A DNA stretch of 64,000 bases from Mesorhabditis belari (lineage: Eukaryota > Nematoda > Chromadorea > Rhabditida > Rhabditidae), in NCBI GenBank assembly GCA_958450365.1, contig CAUEEP010000211.1, positions 558,001-622,000 on the forward strand, read 5' to 3'. The notes below the pieces were generated by a model. The model was not told the origin of the DNA and searched no databases. It saw only the letters and a list, made by a program, of their open reading frames with translations. Shown here piece by piece: positions 9,932 through 23,508 of the stretch. The translations under genes and the position numbers were made by a program. How positions within the stretch are numbered: the first letter of the stretch is position 1; every line of letters begins with the position of its first letter.

Positions 9932-10302
9932 TAGGTTGATGCAGATGAAACTTCCGTTGGAACCATAAACAAAGTCATGCCGATTCTCAAGAAATTAGAT
10001 TTCACAAAAAATAATATAACTGTTTTAATCAACACCGGTTGAGTGATTGTTAATAAAGATTTTTCATCTAGCCGTCGTAGCCAACCGGATAGGAGTCTTG
10101 TCTTCGAGTCGGGGGGCTTAAGGGCTCGATCTCGGCGGTTAGAAAGATTCGTCCTTTTTCCCATTATGGGTTTTTTCTTAACAACATTTAGGCAATTGGT
10201 ATAATTATTTTATTATTAAAAATTTCCTCCTTTGTGTTGTAAATAAAAATAAATTAGGTTGGTGCAGATAAAACTTCCGTTGGAACCATAAACAAAATTT
10301 AT
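9932..10302. repeat. two direct copies of a mariner terminal sequence
   Basis: Both 9932-9975 and 10252-10297 carry TTAGGTTGRTGCAGAT followed by GAAACTTCCGTTGGAACC or close to it. TTAGGTTGGTGCA is a typical mariner terminal repeat start. The second copy is the end of the transposase remnant that follows; the first is an isolated end. Between them lies a tRNA-like sequence. Confidence 0.6.
10077..10140 (+). other. degenerate tRNA-like sequence
   Basis: An A-box-like TAGCCAACCGGATAGGAG and a B-box-like GGGCTCGATCTC are correctly spaced, and a loop with TCG where an anticodon would sit suggests decay from tRNA-Arg. Acceptor and T stems do not pair well, so it is unlikely to be a working tRNA. 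Similar sequences recur near 37.4, 42.4, 44.0 and 53.2 kb. Confidence 0.4.
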
Positions 10303-10637
10303 TATAAAAATCCTAATACAGAATTTCAATCCAAAAGATATTCGCCATCATTATCAATGACTCTTTGCCATCTTCCACGCAGAGAATGGATGCCCTTTTC
10401 GAAGAACTCGGGCAACTGCGACTCGAAGAAGTTGGACACCCAGATTTCAACTTCTTCGCTGTTTTTGAATTTTTTTTCTGCTAAAGAGTGCTGCATCGAC
10501 CGAAACAAGTGGTAGTCGGATGGGGCCAAGTCGGATGAGGCAGAACTTCCCAGCCCAATTCCTCGATTTTCTGCTGAGTGATCTTTGCGGTATGGGGTCG
10601 AGCGTTATCGTGGAGGAATTTTGTAGTCGCCGAAGTT
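10252..10637 (-). pseudogene. mariner transposase remnant
   Basis: The last 67 codons (10326-10529) end in RWQRVIDNDGEYLLD after [17 protein letters not shown], the usual mariner C-terminus. Just upstream the HDNARPHTA catalytic motif is recognisable, but about 11 bp are missing in the PPYSPDLAPSD region, throwing the two parts out of frame. The first catalytic region and the N-terminus are absent. It is a dead, truncated copy. Confidence 0.85.
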
Positions 10638-10675
10638 TACTGTAGACTCTTTTAGAAAAGAGTCTACAGTAAACT
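10634..10675. repeat. perfect 42-bp palindrome
   Basis: AGTTTACTGTAGACTCTTTT, a 2-nt centre, and its exact reverse complement. It sits exactly where the mariner remnant ends. It may be a scar of element excision or a tiny foldback element. Confidence 0.7.
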
Positions 10676-10888
10676 ATAGTAAGACATTGTCTCCAAATTT
10701 TAATATAACAATCAAATCCTTTTTCCTAAAAGTTTCGAAAACGGCAAATTCACCTGCTGCAAAAATTGAAACAGGTGAAATTTTGAGTAATCGAAAGGTT
10801 AGCTTTAAAACTTTCAAATCATAAAACTTTCAAATCTTATTGATTATTTAAAATTTAGATATTTAATAATATAAGTTACAGGATAGTA

Positions 10889-13039
10889 ATGGGAGAACCG
10901 ATCAAAGTCCAACCGGGTCTCCAGCCACCACCGGGATCGGGTGAGTGTTAAGGATTTAGAGAAATCTCCCAAATTTAGTCCGTTGGATGGTTTGCCCGGA
11001 GAATCTCCATGATTGCCCGAAAGGAATGGAATATTTAGCGCTTGTTGATGAGTTGCAGATTAGACAGGCTTGTGTTAGAGCAGATACTTTTCTGGATAGC
11101 TTTTGAGCTACAATAGCCTTTAGATGGATTTGTCTAAAGGTAGTTGAATGCCTTAAAAGCTATCGTAACCTAGCGTTATTTAGAGACAATTGAATATCTT
11201 ATGTATAAGTCAAAAAGTATCGTAATATCGTAACCTTTGTAGGAAATCGATGTGATCGAGCAATACATGAGTTGGGAAACGAAAAACCACTATACCGTTC
11301 TCAATAAGCAACACGAAAAGGTAAATGAGAGGATTTTATATTTGATTTTGAGAGAAAAATATCCAAAATACAGATCTACGACGTTTTCGAAGAGTCAAAT
11401 ATGTGGTTTCGACAGTGTTGCAGGCAAAAAAGGGGCTACACAATGCATGTGGTCGACAATTTTAAAGAGGTCAAAGATTGGCTTGAACTTGAGCTTGAGC
11501 TTGAGCTTGAGCTTGAGCTTGAGCTTCATTAACTCCTTCCCTTTTTAGGAAGTGATCCGCATCGATCGTCCATACAAATGTTGTGCTTCGGATAACTATT
11601 GTTACGCGTGTTTCCCATGTTGTGCTCAACATTCGATTATTGAGGCGCCACCAGGAAAACAGGTATAGACTTATTTTTGCCTTATATAGTTCAAAATCTA
11701 CCATAAAAATTGCGTTTCAACCGCTTAACTGAATATTCTTAAAGAATTGTTGAAAAAAGGAAATTGCAGCTGGCGAACAATTCATTTGCGTCGAAATTAG
11801 ACTTGCTTACTCAAATCTGTTACCTTTTTAGATTTTGACCCGAATTTGTATATTTTGAGCTGATTAACAATATTTCCGGGTCAGGTTTTGGCCTTGGCTT
11901 TGCTTCAGCTTTGATTCATCAGGCTTTCCTACAGTCTTGTACCACAGAAGTCAAACCCAATCTCTGGTCTGAGCTTGTTTCTAGGGGCTGGCTCTAGAAC
12001 TTGATAGAAATACCTGGTAGAGGTCAAGTAATTGATCGTGCCCAGGGAGTAAACGAGCCAGCCAACCAATCCGGACATGACCTGATTCGGATTCCAATTG
12101 GATTTAATCCCTGACAACCGGAGCTTTGACTTTTCTGGTCCTACATAGTTATCCAAAGATAATTGAATATCTCGATAGTTAGTTTAAAAGTTATAGCCTT
12201 CTCTTCACTTCAATAAACAGAAAACCCCTCCTAGATTGGCGCAGTTCGTCAACGGGCCGCTTGTTGCTCTCCGTGTTTCTACATACGAGATGAGAATGGG
12301 ACAAATGTTTTTAGCATTGAGGTGAAAAGGGTCAAAGTATTTTCCGCAAAGGATCGTATTTTTCAGGGTCCATGCAGTTGTTGCCTCAAATGTTGCACCT
12401 TTTGCGGGAAAGTTTTTCGAGTAAGTCTATGTTTTATTTGAAAAAAAATAGACTTTTCAGGTTTTCTCGGTGGAAACTGGTCACGAAGTGGGTCGGATAA
12501 CGCGAAAATGGAATGGATATGCAAAGGATAAATACACAAATGTTGATTTATATGGGGTGACTTGTGAGTTGCTTGGAAAAGAGTCTAAAACGTTTTTTAA
12601 AAGTTGGGGTAATTTGGGAAAACATCGTAATTTTTCTTTCAACTTTTGCCTGATTCATTTAATTTTTATCATTCGATGAGGAATCAAACTGGGAGTTGAA
12701 TAGGATTAAATTGACAAATTGAATAGAACAGACAAAATCTTAAGGAAAGATTACTGTAGCTTTTACTTATTACTGGAAAAAAATGGGGTATCCGTGTCGG
12801 AGTAGTTCACCCTTTAGTATTAAAACTTAGATAACAAAATAACAAATTGCCTATTCTAGTTCCAATGGATTTGGACGTCCGAATGAAGGCGAGTTTCATG
12901 GCAGTCACGCTGCTCATCGTGAGTTTGGAAAACAAGAAATTGCTTTTTAAAAGAAGTTCAGGATTTCATGCATTACGAAGAGGAATCCGATCATAAAAAG
13001 GAGACAAAAGAGACCAATAAACCGCAGAATAGTGATTGA
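10889..13039 (+). CDS. scrm: phospholipid scramblase family protein
   Basis: Ten exons in consistent phase: 10889-10940, 10979-11073, 11243-11320, 11374-11469, 11549-11662, 12235-12321, 12367-12420, 12461-12563, 12860-12918, 12962-13039; about 271 aa. The short Pro-rich N-terminus leads to RWMVCPENLHDCPKGMEYL, the start of the scramblase beta-barrel. Then come VIRIDRPYKCC with a Cys-rich cluster ending CCAQH, IEAPPGKQIG, GPCSCCLKCC, and the closing FPMDLDVRMKASFMAVTLL helix with DFM. The Cys cluster is a palmitoylation-type site in this family, and the last helix is the membrane segment. Scramblases move phospholipids between leaflets when calcium binds. An AG acceptor 7 nt before the ATG suits trans-splicing. 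The third intron of the first part carries an AGCTTG repeat. Which scrm paralogue it is cannot be decided; the end of exon 2 is the least certain junction. Confidence 0.9.
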
Positions 13040-14095
13040 TCGACTGGAGAATTCCCGTAAAATCGTTTACTCGTGTAATTTTGATTGTGATTAAATAGAC
13101 AAAGTAAAAATGCAGCAAAAACAAGGCAACGACAGCTCTAGCACTTAATTCCTTGGAAACAAACAGAGATAATTGCTAACTTATATAGTCCAAACTCTAC
13201 CATCATAGAAATTGCGTTTCAACCGCTTAACTGAATATTTTAAAGAATCATAGAAAAAGGTAAATTGCAGGCGGCGAAAAATTCATTTGCGTCGAATTCA
13301 TTCAAAAAAAAATTCAATTCATTCATTTGCATTACCGTAAACTTCTTACATCAAATTTATTACCTTTTTAGATTTTGTCCCAAATTTGGGGGTGTTTCTT
13401 GCGTCAATTTCATTTCTGCCAAAAATTTTTGCGCCAAATTTACGCTTATGAAAATCACTGTAACAAATCACTTTTTCCCAACCTCTAACAGACTTTTTCA
13501 GTTTTCTACTTTGACAATTTTGGTTCTCATTGTTTTCAATTAGAAAACACGTTTAAATACCTATACAGCCCCCAAAAACAGTCATTTTTGCGTCCCGGAT
13601 TGGGCTTTTTACTTTCTGCATCGATCTTATGCCATTTTCAGAGCCGGTGAAGGCAGCAAAATAGCGAGCATCGTCGACGAGGAAAAGCTGAAAAAAATAT
13701 CAATGTTCAATCAGAGTTGGTAGGAAAGTGTGTTGAAAAGCGCAAATAATTTTGCGCTTTTGCCAGCACCCCCAAATTTGTATTTTTTGAGCTGATTTCT
13801 CGTATTTCTCAATGCTAGCGCTATATTTGATATATCACTGAACTAAAGGCTAAATTCCTCGCTGTTTTACAAACAAAGCAATTCATTACCTCCATCGTGC
13901 TTTTCTGCTCATTTCCTATTCGTATTTGTCGATACTAACGCTCTACTTGACATAGCACTGAGCTAGACGCTAAATTCGTTGCCATTTTGTCCATAAACTC
14001 GACAACAAAAAAACAAAACATTGACTTCATCGTATTTTTTCCCCTTTCCTTTCCCTTTCCTTTTTGTTAACTCGTTTAATTATTCTTTTTTTTAG
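13040..14095. repeat. intergenic repeat region
   Basis: Holds a repeat (about 13430-13600) that recurs next to the mcm-5 break (22498-22640), sharing CTTATGAAAATCACT-like and AGAAAACACGTTT motifs. Pieces around 13180-13290 resemble intron sequence of the scramblase gene (11690-11790). A diverged direct duplication of about 125 bp covers 13790-13920 and 13920-14045. A possible exon at about 13642-13723 follows TTTTCAG but matches nothing I know. Confidence 0.55.
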
Positions 14096-16069
14096 ATGGC
14101 ACCGGTGACGAGAGCAAATATCAAAGGATCTCGGAGTGCTACAACCCAAATGCATCTGCCCAAGTTCTTCGCGATTCGCAAACGAGGTGCTGGCAACAAA
14201 GGTTCAACGGATAGTCCAAAGAAGTGCAAAGTTGCCACGGAGAATCAAACGAAGGCCTGGGCTCCAATTCAAGCCAAGAAAGTGCTCGGAATCCTTTCCG
14301 AATTGCCTCCGATCTTGTACCCGGACTTCTTCGAGCATTTGAGTGGTTAGTTTGTTATCTTTCCTTCGTGGCGTTTCTTGGTTATAGGTGTTGAGGGTCA
14401 TTATAAACTTTTAGCCACTAATTTCTAATCAATGCTCTGCGGTTTTTTATGGTGTAGCTTCTAAATAATTTAAAATCCGTTTAAACGTTATTCCCTTTTC
14501 GGCCATCTCATTGAAAACCAAGATAAAATCGTTGTTTTTAAGAGTTCTCTCATATTTATTTTAACAAATTTTTGCTTTAGCAGACGAGCTATTCAAACTT
14601 TCAATGCTATCAATGGATCTTTATGGGCTTGTGACGGACTTTATCTTTTCTGGGGCATTCTTGGTGAAATTGTTGAGGGAGATTGAAGATTTATCGGCGC
14701 CTGAAGTCTATCAACGTGACCAGAGGAATGTTGCTTACAATTATGGTAAGCAAAGTCCTATAAACGTGGCCAAACTTTGTTGCTTAGGACGACTCCTGAA
14801 AATGGCGACTGTGCTGAAGACTTCGGAGGAGCGTATCAAATTTTTAGTCAAGCTAATGGAGGCCGGATTAGAAGAAAGCAATATGAGTGCTTGGGGAATG
14901 ATTCTGACAACAGTGAGTGGGGCAATTATTGCAAGTCTCAAACTAGAGTTTAGTATTCGGATTATTGGGAGTTCACCGAGTGTTCACGTTTGTTGGATGC
15001 TGTGCTCGACATTCACGACGGAACTTTGCGCAAACTTGTTGCAGAGGTTATGGTTTCATCAGATGGCAAACAACCAGAATTGGAGATGCAAGTGCATGCC
15101 GGCTTATAATTCGTTTTGTACATGGTCATTTAGGTAAGACTTGCCATACGTGGGCTGTTTTTGGATATGCAATACTCGGATCAAGCTGCCAGCGCGTTTT
15201 GGTTGGCTGCCGTTCTCAAGTTTGTTTCACTTTGATTTCAATGGATGATACTGCTTCTAGCAAGCTAACGACTCCGGAATACCGCCCAAAATTCTTCATG
15301 TTACTGTTTTTGGATCCCGTGGAAGCAAATGGAAAAAGTTTATGCCTTTTAGCATAAAAAGCAACAATTTAATTTTAGAGACTCTGGATTGGCGTAGGAT
15401 GGTGACTGAGGTTATCACGTCGTATTACCACTCAATGCGCTTCATTTCGCCACTTTCTAAGGCGCTCACGCGTCTGCTCAGCACTGCCGAACATTTGACC
15501 CGTCCATGCCGAGCACTTGCCTACACACGCAGTATGATGTTCAATCTTGTTGAGGAAATCACCAGTGCGTAGATTGTAAAAATAAACCAGGTTCAACTGA
15601 TATTTTAGCGTATCCTGAGCCATGGAGCCTTGACACCTACACAGCGCTTCATGTACATGAGCCATCTTTGATCTCTTTGAGCATCGAAATGCGTATGCAA
15701 CAACAACTTTATGCAGAATCGGGAAATATACTGTCACAGGTCAAAAACGTAAGTGTTTGAAAGAAAGAGTAAATGTATTCCCTTTGTTTAGATGGCCGTT
15801 GAATGGAGCTTGCCGATCGAGAAAGTGGTGGAAGAGCCAATCCTGAAGCTGTTCACTTGGTTGAGCTCGACAACTCTTCGAAAAACTTTGCTTGTGGAGT
15901 TTGTCAAGGCGAACGCTAACCATTACGCGGAATGTCTGAATGGTAAGTCTCCCATAAATTGGTTTTTTTTTAAAATTATTTAGCTGGATTGTACCAAAAT
16001 GTGCAACGCGAATTGTTGGCTCAAGAGAAAATTCGGGCTATTCTCTACCGTCTCTCATTGAAAGCATAA
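14096..16069 (+). CDS. prom-1: F-box protein of the FBXO47/PROM-1 type
   Basis: Ten exons: 14096-14345, 14581-14745, 14788-14912, 14954-15091, 15134-15223, 15265-15337, 15379-15564, 15609-15748, 15792-15942, 15984-16069; about 467 aa with all phases consistent. A basic, disordered N-terminus precedes an F-box-like segment (LPPILYPDFFEHLSADELFK, about residues 73-92). The rest is helical. Landmarks shared with vertebrate FBXO47 are NYGRLLKMATVL..SEERIKFL, LEMQVRLAIRGLFLD, SAFWLAAVLKF and EEITTYPEPWSLD. F-box proteins recruit substrates to SCF ubiquitin ligases; C. elegans PROM-1 promotes meiotic entry and homologue pairing. The ATG directly follows a TTTTTTTAG acceptor. The 42-nt intron after exon 2 has no stop and is in frame, so read-through would also be open. 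The assignment comes from remembered landmarks, not an alignment. Confidence 0.8.
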
Positions 16070-16515
16070 AGCACTTCTCGCATTGCCTGTGATCATAGCT
16101 TTTTTTTGTTTTTCCTGCTTTATATTTTGCTAACCGGTTAACTCTTGTATAATGTGGATTGAAACTAACTTATCTGAGTTGATTCATTTGTCAACTTTTC
16201 GTGTGATTGGTCAACTTTTATATTGTTGATTCATTGTTTGTGGCATACCCGCCATGTTTGTGAGATTGTTACTTTTGACTAACCTTGTTGTAGTTGTTGT
16301 TCCTGTTACTGTTACCCCTGAACCTAGTGTTCTATCGTTGTGTTATAGTTACTCCTAACAATAAATTTTTGTTACTCAAATGAATCGATTAAATGATTCG
16401 AATTGCGGCTTTGTTATCCGGCCAAATCTTTTAAAATTAATGAAGTTTGAAATTCATTGCTTTATCAGCTTCATTGTAAAGTTTTCAAAAAAAACTTTGT
16501 TTAGATCGACAATTA
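16070..16515. other. spacer between F-box and HORMA genes
   Basis: About 450 bp, including the 3' UTR of the upstream gene (AATAAA near 16361) and a T-rich lead into a TTTAG acceptor just before the next ATG. This short same-strand spacing is compatible with an operon but does not prove one. Confidence 0.5.
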
Positions 16516-19500
16516 ATGTCTCCAGCATTGACACGCGCGAACTTGCCCCCACCGCATTTGGTAAGCCTTAAATAAACGCATTGTGCTAAACAAGGTTTAT
16601 ACAGGGCGATTCGGATTTGCAATTCGAGGCATCAACATCCGAGGAGTGCCTCAAGTTTCTCCAGCAGTTGTCCTACATATCGGTCATTCAAATTCTGCAT
16701 CTACGAGGCCTGCTTCCTGAATCCTCTTTTGCCAAGATTAAATGTGAAGGTGACAACTTTTATTTGATTTGAACAACATTGCTTTAGGACGTGTGATTTA
16801 TCAATTGAACTTACGAGATGATAAAGCTCACAAAGTCTATAATCGGATAAGGGTCAGATTTTACTAATTTACTGATGTCTTTCTTTATTCAGGACCCAAT
16901 CAATTCTATCCGTGATCAACTTCTCAAAAGATTTGTCATCTCCATCCGGCTGCCAGGTTGATATAAAGTTTGAGTTAGATAACAATAGTTTGTTTAGAAA
17001 AGCAACCTTTCGAAATATCGGTCAATGATTATGGAGCTTATGCGGACGAGGCGTACACAATCAAGTTGGCTTATGGGCAAAATGGACAAGTGCTGATTGT
17101 ACGAGAAAGTGATGGGCGTATTGTCAACAAGATGTCTTATGAAGGTCCAAATTCTGTCAAGGTTGCCACGCTTAACTTGTTGCAAGCTATCGATGAGCTT
17201 AAAATGGTTTGTTTAGTAGCTTTTTATTTATAAATAATTTTAAGGTGTTACAACCGTTACCAAAAAAGGTCGACTACTACTTTCGTGTCACCATGGTTCA
17301 GTCAGGTTGAATCAATGTGCTTCACCGCATTTATTCGATTTTTAGAAGAATTTTCGGGTTATTTTGCAATCACTCAACCTCAGCAAATAGCAAATGGTGG
17401 ATACAAATGCTTGTCGACGATAGTGCTCAAACACGGAAGGTTTTATTCTTTGTCTTATTATCAAGACCAAAACTTTAGAATGATGATGGACGTACAGTCA
17501 GCTTTCTTAAAAGACTTATCTGCGTCTGCATTAACAGCACAGGTCAGGAAAATCACCGTGCTTAAATAGCTTTATTTAGAGCCATGTTGATTCGATCTTC
17601 GAAAGATCTACTGTTTTTCACGACGAATTCAGTACGGTGGATGACTTTAGCAGCTTTCCTTCAAAGTAATTTTGCCATTTTTTAAATTCCTCAAGTTTGT
17701 TTACAGATTCCATGTTGATGAGGATAAACTGCGCACACTAAGTCTACATGAGAGAACAGAAAAATCAGCGAGTTTATTCTCAACGTTTGTTGATTAAGAA
17801 ATATCAAATGCTTTTTGTTTAGTAGCGCGGCTTCTATGGGTTCTAAGGGTGAAAAGAAAACTGAAGAAGAATTGTGGAAAATCCTTGAAGAAGCCGACAG
17901 TCCAAAAAAGACGCGCAAAGAAAAAAAACGCACAGAAGAGGAGCTGAATATTCTCACACCAACACAGCCAAGGTTTTTTGATCTTTGGTTTATTCTTAAT
18001 TTGTGTTGTTTTAAGTTTTGTTCCATCTTCGAATCAATCTATTGTCCTATCATCATATCATCGGGGCGTGAGGCTGGTACGGGATGAGTTTCAAGAACGG
18101 GAGTCGTTGGACGTTTTGAGTGACACATTTATGGATCGGCCTACGAGCGACACTTATGGAGCATCAAAAGAAGGAAGCCGACTCGATGTATCTAGTTATG
18201 TGCAAGTAGGTTTTAGTCAAATTATAAAACCTATTATCTGATTTAGGACACTCTCCTTGGTGTGACATCTTTGACACAACATTTGAGCAGCGGCTCTGAA
18301 GGGATCGATCATGATGAAATGGAGGTAATTGTTACTTGAAAATTAATAGATGTTTCATTATTTTAGTTTCCTCGTAAACGAGACTCACCTCAATCGATGC
18401 GTCACAGGAAAAAGTTTTATGGAGACGATACAATGCAAGGGCCATTCAGTACAACTGCTGTGGCGGACACAGTGAGGAGGCGACTTCCCGCATCACCCCT
18501 TCTAACCACAGCTGGTGAATTTTGTATGCATTTTTGACACTTATCTTGGCGATTTAGAATTACCGTTGCCACACAAAAGAGTTAGAACTCTCGGACGAAC
18601 AAAGATTGAACATAGCAAGACTACAAAGAAGACCCCTATCAAGGTGAATAAAAATTTGCTAGATAAATTTAATTTTTCTAGAAGGACGAAAAGCTAAATG
18701 TCGATGATCCCTACACTTTCAAAGATGATGAAGAAGATGTGAAATTATTCATGGTTTTAGATAATATTTGATTGTAGACCATCAAGCTAGCAAGTACTCG
18801 GGCTAAGGCCAGTACAACTTTACATCAACGCAGTATGCCTTCACCGATGGATCCACTTTCTGGTATTGTTGCCACAATAAATTAGCTGATGTTATATTTT
18901 AGAGATTCCTCAACCACATCAGCGTACAGGTGGACTTCGAGCGAAAAGCAAGATAAAATTCATGGCCGAGGTTCTATTTTTGTTGTGAGATATCTATAAT
19001 TTAATTTAGAAGCTCACAAAGTCTCCAAATCAACAAACCAAAAAGCAAGCTTTGGAATTGGTATAGTTTTACTAAAATAAATTCGGATTTTGTGCGCTTC
19101 AGGTGCATAACCGTGAAGCAGAGCGCCATACAAGCAAGAAAGTTGAGGGACAAAAAGGCTTGGAAAATGATGGGGAAGCGAGAAGTAAAGTTTTGTGATT
19201 TGCATAATAGATATTAAATATTAAGGAGGCAAGTGGCTGAGGAAAGGCGAAGAGAAGAAATCTTCCGTGACTACTCGTGTCGTGGAAATTATGACCCCCG
19301 CTAAGCTTGGTGAAGATGGTAAGTGATTTTAGAATCTAAATTTTTGAGGTTTTATTGAAGCATCTCAAGATTATTTTCAGATTCTACTCTTTCTTTTGAA
19401 AAGACTTTCGCCGAATCGGAGCCTCAACCAAGCCATACGGAAAGTGTCGCGATTTCATCAATCATCACGGATCAGTTTGATGTCTGAGTGTGTTATTAAT

Positions 19501-19942
19501 CTTTTAATTTCGTTATTTAGTTGGTTCAACCATTGGGCGGTGAATTGCTTCCTCACTCTAAATTTCTGAGGATTCGATCAAGTCAAGGCTCAACTGCTGT
19601 TTGTTTATAAATATGGATTTTTTAAAGTATAGATTTTAGCAATCATCACTATCATCCAATGTCAAATTTTCAAAGAGCAAAAATAAACTTCAACTTCTGA
19701 CTAACGCCAAACGTAAGAATGAAGAAGAGAAAGTAAGTTTTTTAGATTTTAGAATGTAGACAGACTGAATTTATAGCTTTGAATTTGCCTAAGGAATGAT
19801 GGATGATTTTTAGGACAATGTCGTGGATGTGAGGCCTCCCGTGCCTATGAAGATTTCTCGCACCGAAAGTTTCATTCAAGAGCGTCTACGAAAAATCACA
19901 CGTACCAACAGACTTGATGAGGAAAGCGACGAAGAACATTGA
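16516..19942 (+). CDS. meiotic HORMA-domain axis protein (HIM-3/HTP type)
   Basis: About 24 exons and roughly 800 aa. Well-supported early exons: 16516-16560, 16605-16749, 16788-16852, 16893-16956, 16998-17205, 17245-17305, 17346-17542; the last is 19814-19942. The N-terminal 250 residues form a HORMA domain: CLKFLQQLSYISVIQILHLR, then GLLPESSF, a PFEISVNDYGAY strand and LLQAIDELKMVLQPLPKK. HORMA proteins wrap closure peptides of partners and build the meiotic chromosome axis, controlling pairing and breaks. The C-terminal 550 residues are low-complexity, basic/Ser-rich and cut into many tiny exons. A long tail of this kind is a feature of C. elegans HTP-3, which recruits other HORMA proteins, so HTP-3 is the best guess (inference). 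It lies just downstream of the PROM-1-like gene. Some tail exon junctions are uncertain. Confidence 0.82.
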
Positions 19943-20594
19943 GATTTCATTTCCAATTTGGAATTTAACTAACAAAAATTATCTTGTGAATAGTATATTT
20001 AACCTGTGCACTCACCCATTGTGCTAACTTTGTTGTTTTTGTTCTAAATTTTTTTACATGTTTAGGTATTTAGGTACTCTTTAGGTACTTTGTGCTAATT
20101 TGATTAACCGATTGTTGTTCTTAACTTCGTTGTTGAAGGAAAATAAAGAAATTTAACAAGTTGAGATGTAGATTCAAAGATATGTGTTGTCAGCTATTAC
20201 TACCTTCTAATTTACTAGTCGTGTCAGCAGAATTTTCCTTTGTTTACTTGTTTGTTTACGAAGCATTGGTTCGGGTACTGTTTATCCTTTTCGACTTTAT
20301 GTGGACGACACTGCACTGCACCTACCGTAGCTCCGTGTAAGTAAAATGGCGGTGCAGTGAGTGCGCTTTTGAAAATTCCCTCCCTTCAGTTCTAATCTTT
20401 AGCAAAATGTTTACTTTGTTAAAATGCGTGTTATGTATCACATAAATGTGTAGGATGGGTGTTTTTCAAGTCTATTTTATTTATTTAAGATGGAGCATCA
20501 TTTACACATACGGTCTATCAATGAATCACACTTTTATACATTTGATTGTTAAAGGCTTACTTTTATTTACTAAATTTATTGAATTTTCAGAATT
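19943..20594. other. spacer upstream of mcm-5
   Basis: 3' UTR of the HORMA gene with AATAAA near 20142, then AT-rich sequence with a GC-richer patch at about 20270-20380 that could be promoter. No exon is supported. A TTTTCAG acceptor stands 4 nt before the mcm-5 ATG. Confidence 0.5.
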
Positions 20595-22474
<1,880 letters not shown>

Positions 22475-22756
22475 GTTGGTATCATTATCATTTGCGCTTA
22501 TGAAATTCACTATAACAAATCCCTTCTCCCAGCTTCTAACCAATTTTTTTTCAGTTTTCTGCTTCGCAATTTTGATGCACACACACATAGAAAACACGTT
22601 TGGCGTAAAACTTATAATATACGTACATGCTCCAAAAAAAAGGTACCCGCCTTTCTAAATCGCGCTCTTTGAGTGCACCTCTTCTCTAATGCATTTTTAC
22701 AAATGTTATTCGGGAATGTTACGTAGTCATTTTTCAATAATGTTCTTTTTTTAGGA
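22475..22756. repeat. dispersed repeat at the mcm-5 break
   Basis: Shares blocks with 13430-13600 (TTATGAAATTCACT, CCCTTCTCCCAGCTTCTAAC, TTTCAGTTTTCTGCTT, AGAAAACACGTTT). The last MCM5 donor (GAG/GTTGGT) leads straight into it. Confidence 0.6.
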
Positions 22757-23508
22757 ATGGATTCTTCAAATGGAGAAGGGACGCTCTTTTCGACCGCGTT
22801 CAAATTGGAAGCCATTGAGTCTGCCGAAAAAGCATCGAATAAGAAAGCTGCCGAAAAGTTTCGAGTCGCGAGGCCAAGAATTATCGAGTGGCAGAAACAG
22901 CAAGAACGGCTGCTCACGGGAAATAACGATGCAAAGCGATTGAAAGGAGGCGAACGAAAGCTCAATTTTTTTCGGAAAACGATTACTCGAATTCTCTCGA
23001 CGACCAGCAATTGCTCAACAAGTTCAACCTTATTCGATTGATTTCAAGCTGGACGCCATCGAATATGCAAAAGAGGAACTCCAAAATGATGCGAGCAAAC
23101 CCGTGCCGATCGAGCAATGATCCATAAATGGGTTTTACAGGAAGGACAATTGCGAAAAATTGAGGAAATCGTTGATGCAATTGAAAAGAGCCGAGAGGGA
23201 ACTTACAAACAAACAACTCGATCAAGGACGGGTCGACTGGATCCGAAGCAAGCGGCGGAAGAGGAACAAAGTTTCGAGAAGATGGATTCACGAAAAGGCA
23301 AAAAACGTGCGCGAGCAGGATGGCACTAGGCTTGGAACGAGGAGATGATCGCCCACTTGTTGGAGGAAATTGATCTTGACGAAGGTGAAGAGAACAAGTG
23401 CTACGACAGAGTTTCGAGAAGATTGATTCACGAAAAGGCAAAAGACAAAAGAGCAGATTGAAGTCAGCGATGTTAACGAAAATGATATCGAGGATAATTC
23501 ATTTAAGT
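22757..23508 (+). pseudogene. HTH (BrkDBD/CENP-B-like) gene remnant
   Basis: The first part (22757-22960) gives FKLEAIESAEKASNKKAAEK, then FRVARPRIIEWQKQQERL and KRLKGGERK, the pattern of Brinker-type/pogo-transposase helix-turn-helix domains. A second, related motif (FKLDAIEYAKEELQNDAS ... IHKWVLQEGQLRKI) starts at 23043 but is broken by a frame change. Downstream two similar stretches, SRRWIHEKAK and SRRLIHEKAK, look like a duplicated CENP-B-type second HTH. Stops and frame shifts make an intact product unlikely. It is probably derived from a DNA transposon or a domesticated relative; another copy of the motif is at 28752. Confidence 0.6.

Noticed and set aside
14746..14787. Read-through of the 42-nt second intron of the F-box gene as coding
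   Set aside because: It is in frame and open, but has a good GTAAG donor and TTAG acceptor and interrupts the FBXO47-like match (NYG/RLLKM).
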